DNA from: Paenibacillus sp. H1-7 | Lineage (GTDB): Bacteria > Bacillota > Bacilli > Paenibacillales > NBRC-103111 | Length of the DNA: 64,000 nt | Direction: 5' to 3' | Assembly (NCBI RefSeq): GCF_022354825.1 | Contig: NZ_CP031168.1 | Span: forward strand, 3,473,501-3,537,500 | In this document: positions 6,826 to 15,401 of the stretch, piece by piece | Layout of the letters: every line of letters starts with the position of its first letter | Position numbering within the stretch: position 1 is the stretch's first letter | Made by a program: the position numbers and the translations under genes | The notes under the pieces: generated by a model | Told to the model about the DNA's origin: nothing | Databases searched by the model: none | What the model saw: only the letters and a program-made list of their open reading frames with translations

Positions 6826-9096
6826 GTGAAGCTGTTGCGGCGGCTGATTGCGGAGCAGCAGGGAGCGGTCTCATTATATTTGCTGCTGCTGTTGGTGCCG
6901 ATATTTTTATTTTGTGCGCTTCTTATCGATTTCGCGCGCATTAAGACATCCGAGAAGGAAGCGGAGAATGCCGTGAAAACCGGGGTTCGCTCGACCTTAT
7001 CGGCATTCTCGCCTTCTTTGCATGCATATGGTCTGTATGCATTAACCGATGACCGGGAGAAGGCACAGGGGTTGTTTATGCGCACCGTAAACGGGAATGT
7101 ATCCGGGAACCTGCCGTCCTCCAGATTTCAATTTATTGATCTTCGTGTTGAGGAGGAGGGGTCCAGCCTGACATCCATGTATTCGCTTGGTAATCATGCG
7201 GTAATGAAGAAGCAGATCATGGAGGAAATGAAGTACCGCGCTCCGATGATCTATTCTTTGGAAATAGCGGATGCATTCAAGAAGACAGGAATAGCCTCGT
7301 TGATGGGACAGGCGTCCCAATTTTCCAAAAATGCCGCTCATATCGAGAAGCTGCTTGATGAGCGTGATTCGTACCTGGATAAGGCATGGAAGGAGTGGAC
7401 GGCCATCTATCAAAAGGCGTCTGTCCTGCACCCGTTTTATACGGCACAATTGGCTGATTTGAATGGCCTTAGCAGCAAAATCGGCATTCATACTGTGGAT
7501 GAGGTTCGACGAACGATACAAGAGACGGAAACAGAAATAAACAATTTGAAAAAGGAACTCGACCGTATAGATAACAGAATCGATGCGCTACATCAAGCGG
7601 GGGCGTCCGCAGGCTCTCTACTTGATAAAAGAAGACAACTGAAGGAGCAAATGAACGATATGAAGTCGATCCTAAGCGATCTCGAGCAGCTGCTTCAATA
7701 TATTTTGGATTATGCCAAGCTGATCGCGATGCTGAAGCTGAAATCGACTCAGGATTTGGATGAGCTGAAAGACCGTTTGCAACGATTTCAGGATGCGTTG
7801 GAGCAAGCGAAAAAGAGCAATGATGAGCTAAATGCGCAGCTTCGCGACGTCCAATCGCAAAGCTCGGCATCCGGAGCATTCGACGCGGAGAAAGCATTTC
7901 AATCGATCCATTTGATCACCCGAGGAGAATTGGATGAATACGGCAGTAAAGCTTCTTCCTCTGTAGCCATGTTCTCCGGACTTCAGTCTCAGCTTGCCAA
8001 TGTGTTATTATTCGATGCGCAAAATTATGCCAATGCGGATAGTACGCTGCAGTCGTTTTGGAAGCAGGTTCAAGATCTATACACAGCCCAGAGCGCCAAA
8101 GAAGCAGAGCGCAACAAGAACAAATCGGCTGCTAACACCTCCAGACAGGAGCAAAGAAAGAAGGCTCAGCCTTATCTGGATCAAGCGATGCGAGCCATAG
8201 CCGGATGCAGCTTGGCAGGAAGCGTCGATCCGTCGAAGGAGCATTATATAGCTTTGCAGGGAGATCCGTCCAAAGGCAACAAAGGCTATTATCAAGCCTA
8301 TATGGAAGCGAATCAGGAGAAGAACAGCTCTCAACCGGTTCCTGTCATCGATCTGGACAATGCGGATAAGGCCGGATCCAGTGCGTTAAGCTTGATTTCC
8401 GCTTTTTCCGATCTGCTTGTCGATGTCCGTGATGAGTTTTACTTGGATGAATTTGCTGTAAGCAAATTCAATTATCGTACGTTGGGGATGGAAAAAGACA
8501 TTCACGGACAGCTCAAGACTTCCAAAGAGCTGTCTCAGCCGGAAAGCCATTTGCTGATCAATCAGGAGCTGGAATATTTGCTGTACGGCGCCAACTCTTG
8601 CGTCAGCAATCAAACGATGGCTTACGCGGAAATGTTTGCATTCCGATTGGCGGTAGGTACGACAGAAGCGCTTTTGGAGCCGGATAAAGCCATGCTGAAT
8701 CTCGGTTCCCCGCTGCTTGTGTTTTTGGCGGCTGTTGCCGAGGGTGCGGCCAAAGCTCAGCAGGATATGGCGAAGCTCGTCCAAGGAGAAGCCGTACCGC
8801 TGTCCAGCAAGCTTGGGCAATGGCTTCACTTGAACTATAAAGATTATTTACGCGTTTTTTTGCTGCTGCACAGCCGCGATAAGGTTTTGTTGTCACGGAT
8901 GCAATCGTTAATCCAGCTGAATACGGGGCTAGATTTGCTCCAAAGCTCTACTTATGTTTCAGGTACAGCAACCACCTCGATTAAGCTTTGGTTTTTGCCG
9001 GGATTAATGAAGCAGCTCGGTAAAACCGGTTTGAACTCCTGCAAAGTGGTGGAAGGAAGATGTCAAATTACGAAAACAGGAGTGATGGGCTACTGA
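6826..9096 (+). CDS. Large TadE/TadG-like membrane protein with long coiled coil (resembles DUF5702 proteins)
   Basis: 756 residues. GTG start behind AAAGGAGAAGG. The N-terminus, EQQGAVSLYLLLLLVPIFLFCALLIDFARIK, is a prepilin/TadG-like membrane helix. Residues 225-350 are strongly coiled coil (Glu/Lys/Leu heptads). The rest is large and probably outside the membrane, with few cysteines. I infer a tip, stalk or wall-spanning component of the Gram-positive Tad pilus, from context only. It overlaps the next gene by 37 bases. Confidence 0.7.
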   Translation: MKLLRRLIAEQQGAVSLYLLLLLVPIFLFCALLIDFARIKTSEKEAENAVKTGVRSTLSAFSPSLHAYGLYALTDDREKAQGLFMRTVNGNVSGNLPSSRFQFIDLRVEEEGSSLTSMYSLGNHAVMKKQIMEEMKYRAPMIYSLEIADAFKKTGIASLMGQASQFSKNAAHIEKLLDERDSYLDKAWKEWTAIYQKASVLHPFYTAQLADLNGLSSKIGIHTVDEVRRTIQETETEINNLKKELDRIDNRIDALHQAGASAGSLLDKRRQLKEQMNDMKSILSDLEQLLQYILDYAKLIAMLKLKSTQDLDELKDRLQRFQDALEQAKKSNDELNAQLRDVQSQSSASGAFDAEKAFQSIHLITRGELDEYGSKASSSVAMFSGLQSQLANVLLFDAQNYANADSTLQSFWKQVQDLYTAQSAKEAERNKNKSAANTSRQEQRKKAQPYLDQAMRAIAGCSLAGSVDPSKEHYIALQGDPSKGNKGYYQAYMEANQEKNSSQPVPVIDLDNADKAGSSALSLISAFSDLLVDVRDEFYLDEFAVSKFNYRTLGMEKDIHGQLKTSKELSQPESHLLINQELEYLLYGANSCVSNQTMAYAEMFAFRLAVGTTEALLEPDKAMLNLGSPLLVFLAAVAEGAAKAQQDMAKLVQGEAVPLSSKLGQWLHLNYKDYLRVFLLLHSRDKVLLSRMQSLIQLNTGLDLLQSSTYVSGTATTSIKLWFLPGLMKQLGKTGLNSCKVVEGRCQITKTGVMGY

Positions 9097-9818
9097 TCCC
9101 GATATTCATTACGGTTTTAAGATTACGCTGTAAATCCAAGGCTCGTTCAGTGGCGAGGCAGGAGGATGGAGGAATCGTACTGGAGGCGGCCCTTGTCCTG
9201 CCTTTGTTTCTTTCTTTCATTGTAATGCTGATTGCCTTCATCCAGGTTTCACTGGCCGAAATGGCTCTCCAGTCCGCTGTCTCGGATACGACGAAGGTGG
9301 TTGCGGCGAACATGTATCCGGTCGATTTGCTGTACCAGCAAGCGAAAAGTCAATGGGGCCAAAGTGCGGCCGCAGGCTGGGTGGATCAGGCGTTAAGCCA
9401 GATTCAAGCGGCAAAGCAAAGGGTTGAAGACACGGAGAAGTTCGTTGAGGATTATGAAAGCTGGATTCCCGATGTTGTAGTACAGCTAGTAGGCTGGGAG
9501 AAAACATACCGGACTCATTTGGAGGAGCTTGGCCAGGCTACGACCGATGATGCTAGAAAGAAGCTTGAAGAAGCATATAAACCGTTGGTGCATAAGGCCT
9601 TCACGCCGATTGTTGCTATGTATGCCAATAAAACCAGATTGAAGAAAGAAAGATTAAAGGTAACGGACGTTATGTTTCCGGATTTGAACAATAAAGAAAA
9701 TGCTTTTATCGGTATCGAAGCGGAATACGAGCTGCCGTTAGCCGTTCCTTTCTTCAGGAAAACCGTCACGATTCGTAAAAAAGCATATGAACGTGCATGG
9801 GTAGGAGGGGTTGGATGA
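9060..9818 (+). CDS. TadE/TadG-like minor pilin
   Basis: 252 residues, ATG 9060 behind GGTGGAAGGAAG inside the end of the preceding gene. After a 35-residue leader, EDGGIVLEAALVLPLFLSFIVML gives the TadE pattern: Gly, then Glu close to +5, then a hydrophobic helix. The rest is a soluble, partly helical domain. It ends in TGA 9816-9818, overlapping the start of the peptidase gene as ATGA. Probably a minor pilin or pseudopilin processed by that peptidase. Confidence 0.8.
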   Translation: MSNYENRSDGLLIPIFITVLRLRCKSKARSVARQEDGGIVLEAALVLPLFLSFIVMLIAFIQVSLAEMALQSAVSDTTKVVAANMYPVDLLYQQAKSQWGQSAAAGWVDQALSQIQAAKQRVEDTEKFVEDYESWIPDVVVQLVGWEKTYRTHLEELGQATTDDARKKLEEAYKPLVHKAFTPIVAMYANKTRLKKERLKVTDVMFPDLNNKENAFIGIEAEYELPLAVPFFRKTVTIRKKAYERAWVGGVG

Positions 9819-10339
9819 TGGCTGCGATAATGATTGCGGCTGTTACTGGCGGTTTGATTGTCTTTGCATTCATTACGGACATCTGGAGAAGGAGAATTCC
9901 GAATGCACTGACGTTAACCGGATGGCTTGCAGGACTTGGCCTGCATGCCGTTTACTCCGGTGGATCTGGCGTTCTACATGCGGTGATAGGAACGGCAATA
10001 GGATTTATTCCTATGCTGCTGCTATATCTGATCAAGGCGGTAGGAGCGGGGGATGTCAAGCTGTTCGCAGCCATAGGCGCATTGACCGGCGGGGAAATGG
10101 TACTGCAAAGTATGCTGTATTCGTTGTTCTATGCTGGCTTGGTCGGCTGTCTTATATTACTGTGGCGGCAAGAGTGGAAGCAGACGAGCCAACGGATCGT
10201 CATGATGCTCATAGGCTTCCTTGCTTTCAAAGACATGGCTCAATGGAAACCATACATTCGTTCGGGCCATCATGTGAGGTTTCCGTTCATGTGGGCGGTC
10301 TTGCCTGCGGTAGCCACCGTCTATTTACAGTTTCCCTAA
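9815..10339 (+). CDS. Prepilin peptidase, A24 family (TadV/CpaA-like)
   Basis: 174 residues from ATG 9815. This start overlaps the previous stop as ATGA and sits behind AGGAGGGG at 9801-9808. The two catalytic aspartates of the A24 peptidases are present: Asp22 in ITDIWRRRIPN and Asp80 in the GAGDVKLF motif. Five or six membrane segments. It lacks the N-terminal methylase domain of full-length PilD, as is usual for Tad peptidases. Expected to remove the leader of the Flp pilin and the TadE-like proteins of this operon. Confidence 0.9.
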   Translation: MMAAIMIAAVTGGLIVFAFITDIWRRRIPNALTLTGWLAGLGLHAVYSGGSGVLHAVIGTAIGFIPMLLLYLIKAVGAGDVKLFAAIGALTGGEMVLQSMLYSLFYAGLVGCLILLWRQEWKQTSQRIVMMLIGFLAFKDMAQWKPYIRSGHHVRFPFMWAVLPAVATVYLQFP

Positions 10340-10364
10340 TCCCCGCGGAAAGGAGGGATCATGA

Positions 10365-12038
10365 GTGTTTGCGGAGCTATACGGCTTAAAAGTGGATTAT
10401 GTGAATCAACAAGGCCATTATATGGTGCTATCGACAGAAAAAGGTCTGGATCGAGACGAATTGTCTGCTTTTCAGCTCAATATGCTGCTGGCCAATCGCA
10501 TTCCGCATCTTTTGGAGCTTCAAGTTGAGGAGCTGAATCGGAAGATGAAGCTCTATTATCATATTACGGATAAACGCATGCTCTCGCATTGGTTAAGGAT
10601 GCACAATCTGACCATGAAGCATTTTTATCATTTGATGTACACGATTGCAGATACGCTGTCGGAATGCGGCGTAAATATGCTGCAGGAACGAAGTTACATC
10701 ATTCATGAAGATTATATTTATTGTGGGAGCGATTTAACCGATATATATATTACATACATTCCGATGGAGCTTGCCGAACCGCATTCCGTCCAAGAACGGC
10801 TGCAACAGCTGGCGTCCCGTCTAGTGCATAAAGTGACCGAGCTGGCAGGCAGCGGCTATCAAGAGCTTGTAAACTACCTGATGGACGAATCGTTCCATCT
10901 GTCCACGTTGAAGCAGTTACTGCTGAGGCATATGAACGGTCCAGCCAGCGACACCGGGAGCAGAGAGAGTTCAGCTATTCCGGAGAAATCCATGGATTCT
11001 TCCGGCTTCGGGGAATTAAATGTTACGCAGCCGGCTTTGCATAAGGCAGCTGCGCTATTCCATGCCGCACCAGATGGTGCGGACACTGCACCTGCCATTG
11101 CACCTCGCGGTGCTTATGATGAAATAAGCAGACCGGATGGACAGCCATTGTTCGCCGGGCCTGAAATAACAGAAGCCGGAGATACGAGCAAGCCTGCTAA
11201 TAAAATGAAGCTGCCGATGATGCTGATCGGAGTTCTTGGGATATGCCTTTCATGGAAGCTTTATCTGGATCACCCTTCGGAAGGGTGGTTATACATTAGC
11301 TCAGGATTGTCTTTACTGACAGCCGATTTGGTTTATGTCATGATATGGCTTCGGAACCATACAGGTAATGCATCCGGACGAATCGCAGAAGACGGGATAG
11401 TTGAAGCCAATAAGCCTATGGCCGATGATCTTCCATCTCCGGAAGCTATCCTTTCCCGACTGATAGCACAGAAGCCTGTGGAAGCTTCATCGCCGCTGGC
11501 ATCGTTCTTAATGGGGGAATCGCAAAAGAATGCTACCTCAGCCGTTTCCGGTTTGAGCCGCAATGCGGAACTTCGCCCGGCGGTGCAAAGTCCATTTGAA
11601 TCCATGTCAAACCATGCTCATGCTCTAGCACCCGATCCGTACTATCAGTCCCTTGAGCAAAGGACCACCCTTCTATCCCAGCCTGATGCTACCGTTCTGC
11701 TCAGTTCGCCTGACAGCCACAGCAAGATACAAGCACCGCTTCCTTACATGGAGCTGCTTGATGCAGGTACCGTACGGAAAATCAGCTTGGACAAGCCGTG
11801 TTTTGTTATTGGCAGAGGGGGGAAGGGCGTCGACTACGAGCATCAAGAGCATGGCGTGTCCAGACTTCATGCGGAAATCGTCAATCAGAACGGCACTTTT
11901 GGGGTGAAGGACTTAGGGTCCCGTAACGGAACGCGTATCAACGGAGAATGGATGGCTCCCTATAAAGTGTATGAGCTGAAAGAAGGAGACAAAGTGACGA
12001 TAGTAGGTACCGACTTTACTTTTAAAATGGGGTTGTAA
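10365..12038 (+). CDS. FHA-domain membrane protein with N-terminal DUF6382-like region
   Basis: 557 residues, GTG start behind AAAGGAGGG. The N-terminal 190 residues form a soluble domain that resembles DUF6382, which often precedes FHA domains in Firmicutes. Two hydrophobic segments lie near 285-330. The last 100 residues are an FHA domain with the expected motifs (VIGRG, VSRLHAEI, DLGSRNGTRING). FHA domains bind phosphothreonine. A PP2C phosphatase follows three bases later. Together they suggest that phosphorylation of a partner controls the pilus. No kinase gene lies in this operon. Confidence 0.8.
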   Translation: MFAELYGLKVDYVNQQGHYMVLSTEKGLDRDELSAFQLNMLLANRIPHLLELQVEELNRKMKLYYHITDKRMLSHWLRMHNLTMKHFYHLMYTIADTLSECGVNMLQERSYIIHEDYIYCGSDLTDIYITYIPMELAEPHSVQERLQQLASRLVHKVTELAGSGYQELVNYLMDESFHLSTLKQLLLRHMNGPASDTGSRESSAIPEKSMDSSGFGELNVTQPALHKAAALFHAAPDGADTAPAIAPRGAYDEISRPDGQPLFAGPEITEAGDTSKPANKMKLPMMLIGVLGICLSWKLYLDHPSEGWLYISSGLSLLTADLVYVMIWLRNHTGNASGRIAEDGIVEANKPMADDLPSPEAILSRLIAQKPVEASSPLASFLMGESQKNATSAVSGLSRNAELRPAVQSPFESMSNHAHALAPDPYYQSLEQRTTLLSQPDATVLLSSPDSHSKIQAPLPYMELLDAGTVRKISLDKPCFVIGRGGKGVDYEHQEHGVSRLHAEIVNQNGTFGVKDLGSRNGTRINGEWMAPYKVYELKEGDKVTIVGTDFTFKMGL

Positions 12039-12041
12039 AAG

Positions 12042-12929
12042 GTGCGAACAACATTTGCCGTAAACTGGCATTACGGAGTTGCGACTCATTCGGGATGGTT
12101 TCGGATGATGAATGAAGACCGCTCCATGCTTAGGATAGGAACGACGAAACGAGGTGAGCCCTACGCTGTGGCAGTGATTGCCGATGGCGTAGGAGGAAGC
12201 GGGGACGGGGAGAAAGCGAGCGAAACCGCCTTTGAAATAATCAGAGGATGGCTCGACAGAGAACTGAAGTCCGTACTCCGCGATCCTGTAGATTGGGACA
12301 GGCTGGACTATTCCGTCCAGCGATTGTTTCATGCAATCAATGAGAAACTGTTAATGATCGGAAATCGTGCAGGAAGTCAGGTGAGCACCACACTGACCCT
12401 GCTTTTTCTGCTGAATGAAACCTTTTTCTTATGCCATACCGGAGATTGCAGAATTTATCGCTTTAACGGGAGTCGTTTGAGGCAAATAACAAAGGATCAG
12501 TCTTGGGTTTCCAGTCAAGTCCGCTTGGGACGGCTGACGCAAAAGCAAGCGCAGGTCCACCCGAAACGCCATATTCTTCTCCATTGTTTAGGAGTAAGTA
12601 AGGAACTGAATTTATACCGCCGGACCGGATTTTATACGAAAAACAGCTTGTTCCTGCTTTGTAGCGACGGCTTGTACAACCGGCTGTCCGACTTGGAGGT
12701 TGAACGCTTTTTGACCGAACAGCTTCAATCTGGTGCGGATATGCAGCTCATTTGCGATAAAATCGTCGATAAAGCGCTGGATAAACGGTCTCCGGATAAT
12801 ATAAGCGCCGTGCTTCTTCAATCTCTTGACAGCCATTTCAATCCGCTGCAAAGGGCATGGCACAGGGCGAAAAATATTGATAAGCTATTTCCAGTTGAAT
12901 GGAGAAAATGGTATAATAAGCTGTCATGA
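12042..12929 (+). CDS. PP2C-family serine/threonine phosphatase
   Basis: 295 residues, GTG start three bases after the FHA gene. All metal-binding acidic residues of the PPM fold are visible: Asp26 in NEDR, Asp48 in ADGVGG, Asp135 in HTGDCR, Asp209 in CSDG and Asp252 in PDNISAV. It should therefore be active and Mn/Mg dependent. Close to PrpC/Stp in length but with a C-terminal tail of about 35 residues. It closes the Tad operon and likely dephosphorylates whatever the FHA protein recognises. Confidence 0.88.
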   Translation: MRTTFAVNWHYGVATHSGWFRMMNEDRSMLRIGTTKRGEPYAVAVIADGVGGSGDGEKASETAFEIIRGWLDRELKSVLRDPVDWDRLDYSVQRLFHAINEKLLMIGNRAGSQVSTTLTLLFLLNETFFLCHTGDCRIYRFNGSRLRQITKDQSWVSSQVRLGRLTQKQAQVHPKRHILLHCLGVSKELNLYRRTGFYTKNSLFLLCSDGLYNRLSDLEVERFLTEQLQSGADMQLICDKIVDKALDKRSPDNISAVLLQSLDSHFNPLQRAWHRAKNIDKLFPVEWRKWYNKLS

Positions 12930-13025
12930 AACGATGGGCGACAGCGCGGAAGAGCAAACAGGCAACTACGATAAGGAAGTCTATCGGGAACATTGAATTC
13001 GAGACCACAAAGGAGACATTGTACA

Positions 13026-13316
13026 ATGCTAACTCATATCGTTTTTTTCAAGCTTAAAGATCGCAGCCCGGAATCTATACAAGCTACTGTTGACGTATTG
13101 GAGAATATGGACGGTAAAATTCCTGTGCTGAAATATATTGAGGTTGGCACGGACGTTCTCCATTCGGAACGTTCCTACGATATCGCCCTTATCACGAAAT
13201 TCGATTCGCTTGAAGATTTAAGCGTGTATGACAACCATCCGATTCACGTGGAGGTCAAAGCACATATGAAGCAAGTGCTGGATGGAACGAGCGTTTGCGT
13301 TGATTTTGTCTCTTAA
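13026..13316 (+). CDS. Dabb (stress-responsive A/B barrel) domain protein
   Basis: 96 residues, ATG 13026 behind GGAG. The sequence MLTHIVFFKLKDRS with the central DIALITKFDS and the ending HPIHVEVKAHM is typical of the dimeric Dabb alpha-beta barrel. These small proteins have varied or unknown roles in bacteria. It stands alone between the Tad operon and a convergent gene pair and ends before a two-way terminator. Confidence 0.85.
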   Translation: MLTHIVFFKLKDRSPESIQATVDVLENMDGKIPVLKYIEVGTDVLHSERSYDIALITKFDSLEDLSVYDNHPIHVEVKAHMKQVLDGTSVCVDFVS

Positions 13317-13336
13317 TAGCTGCATCATTACAACGA

Positions 13337-13377
13337 AAACCGGCTCGGGTGAACGATGGTCACCACAGAGCCGGTTT
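13337..13377. terminator. Bidirectional terminator
   Basis: AACCGGCTC-type arms at 13337-13347 and 13367-13377 with a 19-base loop, flanked by A-rich and T-rich sequence. It serves the Dabb gene on the plus strand. On the minus strand it overlaps the last codons of the convergent membrane-protein gene. Confidence 0.7.
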
Positions 13378-13791
13378 CATTATCATAAGCCACAGCATTA
13401 GGAAGAGAACGAATAGATAAAGATACAACGCGCGGGCCAGCTTATCCACGAGCCGTGTTCTGTCATGATCGGGCTTACGCAATTGACGGATGGTCGGGGA
13501 AAACGCCCTGGCCATGAATAGCAGGGAAGCGAACAGCACGACGAACGTTCCGAATAACCATGGAGTATTCCATGGCCAATCACCGAGCCACATGAGCAGC
13601 AATCCGGAGAAAACCAAAACATGGCCGCAATGCTTGGAAAGTCGGACGACGAAGTGAAAGGAATCCAGGTATGCGCTCAACAGCGGCTCTTCGGCCGTGC
13701 GAAGCTTGGCTAGCATAGGAATAAGGACGAAGAATGGACCGATGGATACCATCGCGCTTACAGCATGGATAAAAACGAGCCAAGGATACAA
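13360..13791 (-). CDS. Four-helix integral membrane protein (resembles DUF2269 family)
   Basis: 143 residues from TTG at 13791, seven bases after GGAGG. The longer ATG start at 13836 is rejected because it lies in the loop of a terminator hairpin. Four hydrophobic segments: LVFIHAVSAMVSIGPFFVLIP, a second around VVRLSKHCGHVLVFSGLLLM, a third at LFGTFVVLFASLLFM, and the C-terminal LYLYLFVLFLMLWLMIM. His in the first segment and the polar pattern recall DUF2269 / CopD-like membrane proteins. Function unknown. Confidence 0.65.
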   Translation of the reverse strand: MYPWLVFIHAVSAMVSIGPFFVLIPMLAKLRTAEEPLLSAYLDSFHFVVRLSKHCGHVLVFSGLLLMWLGDWPWNTPWLFGTFVVLFASLLFMARAFSPTIRQLRKPDHDRTRLVDKLARALYLYLFVLFLMLWLMIMKPALW

Positions 13792-13822
13792 AATGAAGCC
13801 TCCAAACTTGAAAAGGTGAATA

Positions 13823-13861
13823 AAACAGTGTAGCATTCATGTATTGAAGGCTACACTGTTT
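13823..13861. terminator. Hairpin terminator after the ASCH gene
   Basis: AAACAGTGTAGC (13823-13834) and GCTACACTGTTT (13850-13861) form a perfect 12-bp stem flanked by A and T runs. It ends the minus-strand gene 13897-14229 and separates it from the membrane-protein gene downstream. Confidence 0.75.
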
Positions 13862-13896
13862 TTGGCATGCAACTGGCCTTAGGAGCCAACGTGCAC

Positions 13897-14229
13897 TTAT
13901 TGCACTGGACGGAATTCGTGAACCCACACTTTCATGTGCGGTAGCCAAGGCATGCCGGCATGCATGGAAAGGATGTAGTTCTTGTATTCTTCCACACTGG
14001 CGTAGCCTTCCATTTGAACGGCTTCATCCGTAAGCTCGCCGAGCGATTGCTGGTACACTTTGTGCACCTCAAATTTGTGGCCGTTAAGCTCCATGATTTC
14101 ACCCGGATCGGCGTAACGACCGTTACGGCGGGTCGCCGTTTTTTCGCCTTTAATGACTTTTTCCACGTCAGCGGCTACGGTCACGAGGCGTTCGATGGTA
14201 CAGGTTTTTGGCGGCAATGCTTCAGACAT
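13897..14229 (-). CDS. ASCH-domain protein
   Basis: 110 residues, ATG behind CAGGGAGGTATTACC. The middle and C-terminal parts (KTATRRNGRYADPGEIM, then FEVHKVYQQSLGELTDEA and the ending GMPWLPHMKVWVHEF) fit the small ASCH fold, a beta barrel related to PUA and thought to bind RNA or modified nucleotides. Single-gene unit with its own terminator. Role in the cell not known. Confidence 0.7.
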   Translation of the reverse strand: MSEALPPKTCTIERLVTVAADVEKVIKGEKTATRRNGRYADPGEIMELNGHKFEVHKVYQQSLGELTDEAVQMEGYASVEEYKNYILSMHAGMPWLPHMKVWVHEFRPVQ

Positions 14230-14330
14230 GATGGTAATACCTCCCTGATTTTATTCATTTGATAGCTTACACGAAATAAATAACGATAGCAAATGCTTCG
14301 TAATCAATAGAAGAAACGGAGTGCAGTCCA

Positions 14331-15386
14331 ATGAAAAAGCAGATCAATCAAGAATATGTTTTGCGTCTTCTAGAACAGCTGCTTAATACGCCGAGTCCGA
14401 GCGGATTTTGCAGCACAATCATGAAAGTCATAGCCAAGGAGGCCGAGGCGCTCGGATACTCGATTAGCTATACGAAAAAAGGCGGAGGCCTGATAACCGT
14501 TCCGGGCAAGCAGCCGAATCGCGTCGTCGGCTTGTCCGCTCACGTCGATACGTTGGGAGCTATGGTGAGAGCGGTCAAAAAGAACGGCTTCCTGCGCTTC
14601 ACATCGGTTGGCGGTTATATGATGGGAGCGGTGGAAAACGAGTATTGCAAGGTGCACACAAGAGACGGGCGAACCTACGAAGGCACGATTTTGACAATCA
14701 AGCCTTCCGTGCATGTATACCCGGATGCGAGGGAGTTCAAACGCGAGGAGTCGGTTATGGAAATTCGCCTGGATGAGCCGGTGAAAAGCGATGAGGACGT
14801 CAAGAAGCTGGGCATCGGCGTCGGCGACTTTATTTCTTTCGATCCGCGGGCGCGTTTTCTGGATAGCGGATATATTAAATCGCGGCATCTGGATGATAAA
14901 GCCGGTGTAGCGGCGTTGTTCGGTCTTCTGGAGCTGTTGAAGCGGGAGCAAATCACACCGGAGTATACCCTTCAGCTTGTAATCAGCACTTACGAGGAAG
15001 TTGGACACGGAGCGGCTTATTTGCCGCAAGAAATCGACGAGCTGCTCGCTGTGGACATGGGTGCGATGGGAGACGATCTGTCCTGCACGGAGCGGGATGT
15101 TTCCATCTGTGCCAAAGATTCTTCAGGTCCATACGATTACGAAATGACCTCCAAATTGATTGAGCTGGCCAAACGCGAGAAGCTGGATTATGCCGTGGAC
15201 ATTTATCCGCAATACGGTTCCGATGCGTCGGCTGCGCTTCGTGGCGGAAGCAATATTCGAGCCGCATTGATCGGTCCGGGCGTACACGCATCGCACAGCA
15301 TGGAAAGAACCCATCAGGACGCTGTTTGGAACACGATCGCACTGCTCACGGCTTACGTAACCGAAGCATGGGGAACCAACGCATAA
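14331..15386 (+). CDS. M42-family metallopeptidase (glutamyl aminopeptidase-like)
   Basis: 351 residues, normal for the family. Two-zinc aminopeptidase of the FrvX/PepA/YsdC group, a cytoplasmic peptide trimmer that forms large tetrahedral assemblies. Seen in the sequence: AHVDTLGAM (first zinc His/Asp), HLDDKAGVAAL (bridging Asp), TYEEVGHGA (catalytic Glu pair), DMGAMGDDL, and GVHASHSMERTH near the C-terminus. An ABC-F gene follows 15 bases later, so the two may share a transcript. Confidence 0.92.
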   Translation: MKKQINQEYVLRLLEQLLNTPSPSGFCSTIMKVIAKEAEALGYSISYTKKGGGLITVPGKQPNRVVGLSAHVDTLGAMVRAVKKNGFLRFTSVGGYMMGAVENEYCKVHTRDGRTYEGTILTIKPSVHVYPDAREFKREESVMEIRLDEPVKSDEDVKKLGIGVGDFISFDPRARFLDSGYIKSRHLDDKAGVAALFGLLELLKREQITPEYTLQLVISTYEEVGHGAAYLPQEIDELLAVDMGAMGDDLSCTERDVSICAKDSSGPYDYEMTSKLIELAKREKLDYAVDIYPQYGSDASAALRGGSNIRAALIGPGVHASHSMERTHQDAVWNTIALLTAYVTEAWGTNA

Positions 15387-15401
15387 AAGGGGCTGGTATC
15401 A

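Noticed and set aside
13792-13836. ATG-initiated N-terminal extension of the minus-strand membrane protein
   Set aside because: The ATG lies in the loop of the ASCH gene's terminator, while TTG 13791 has GGAGG at seven bases.
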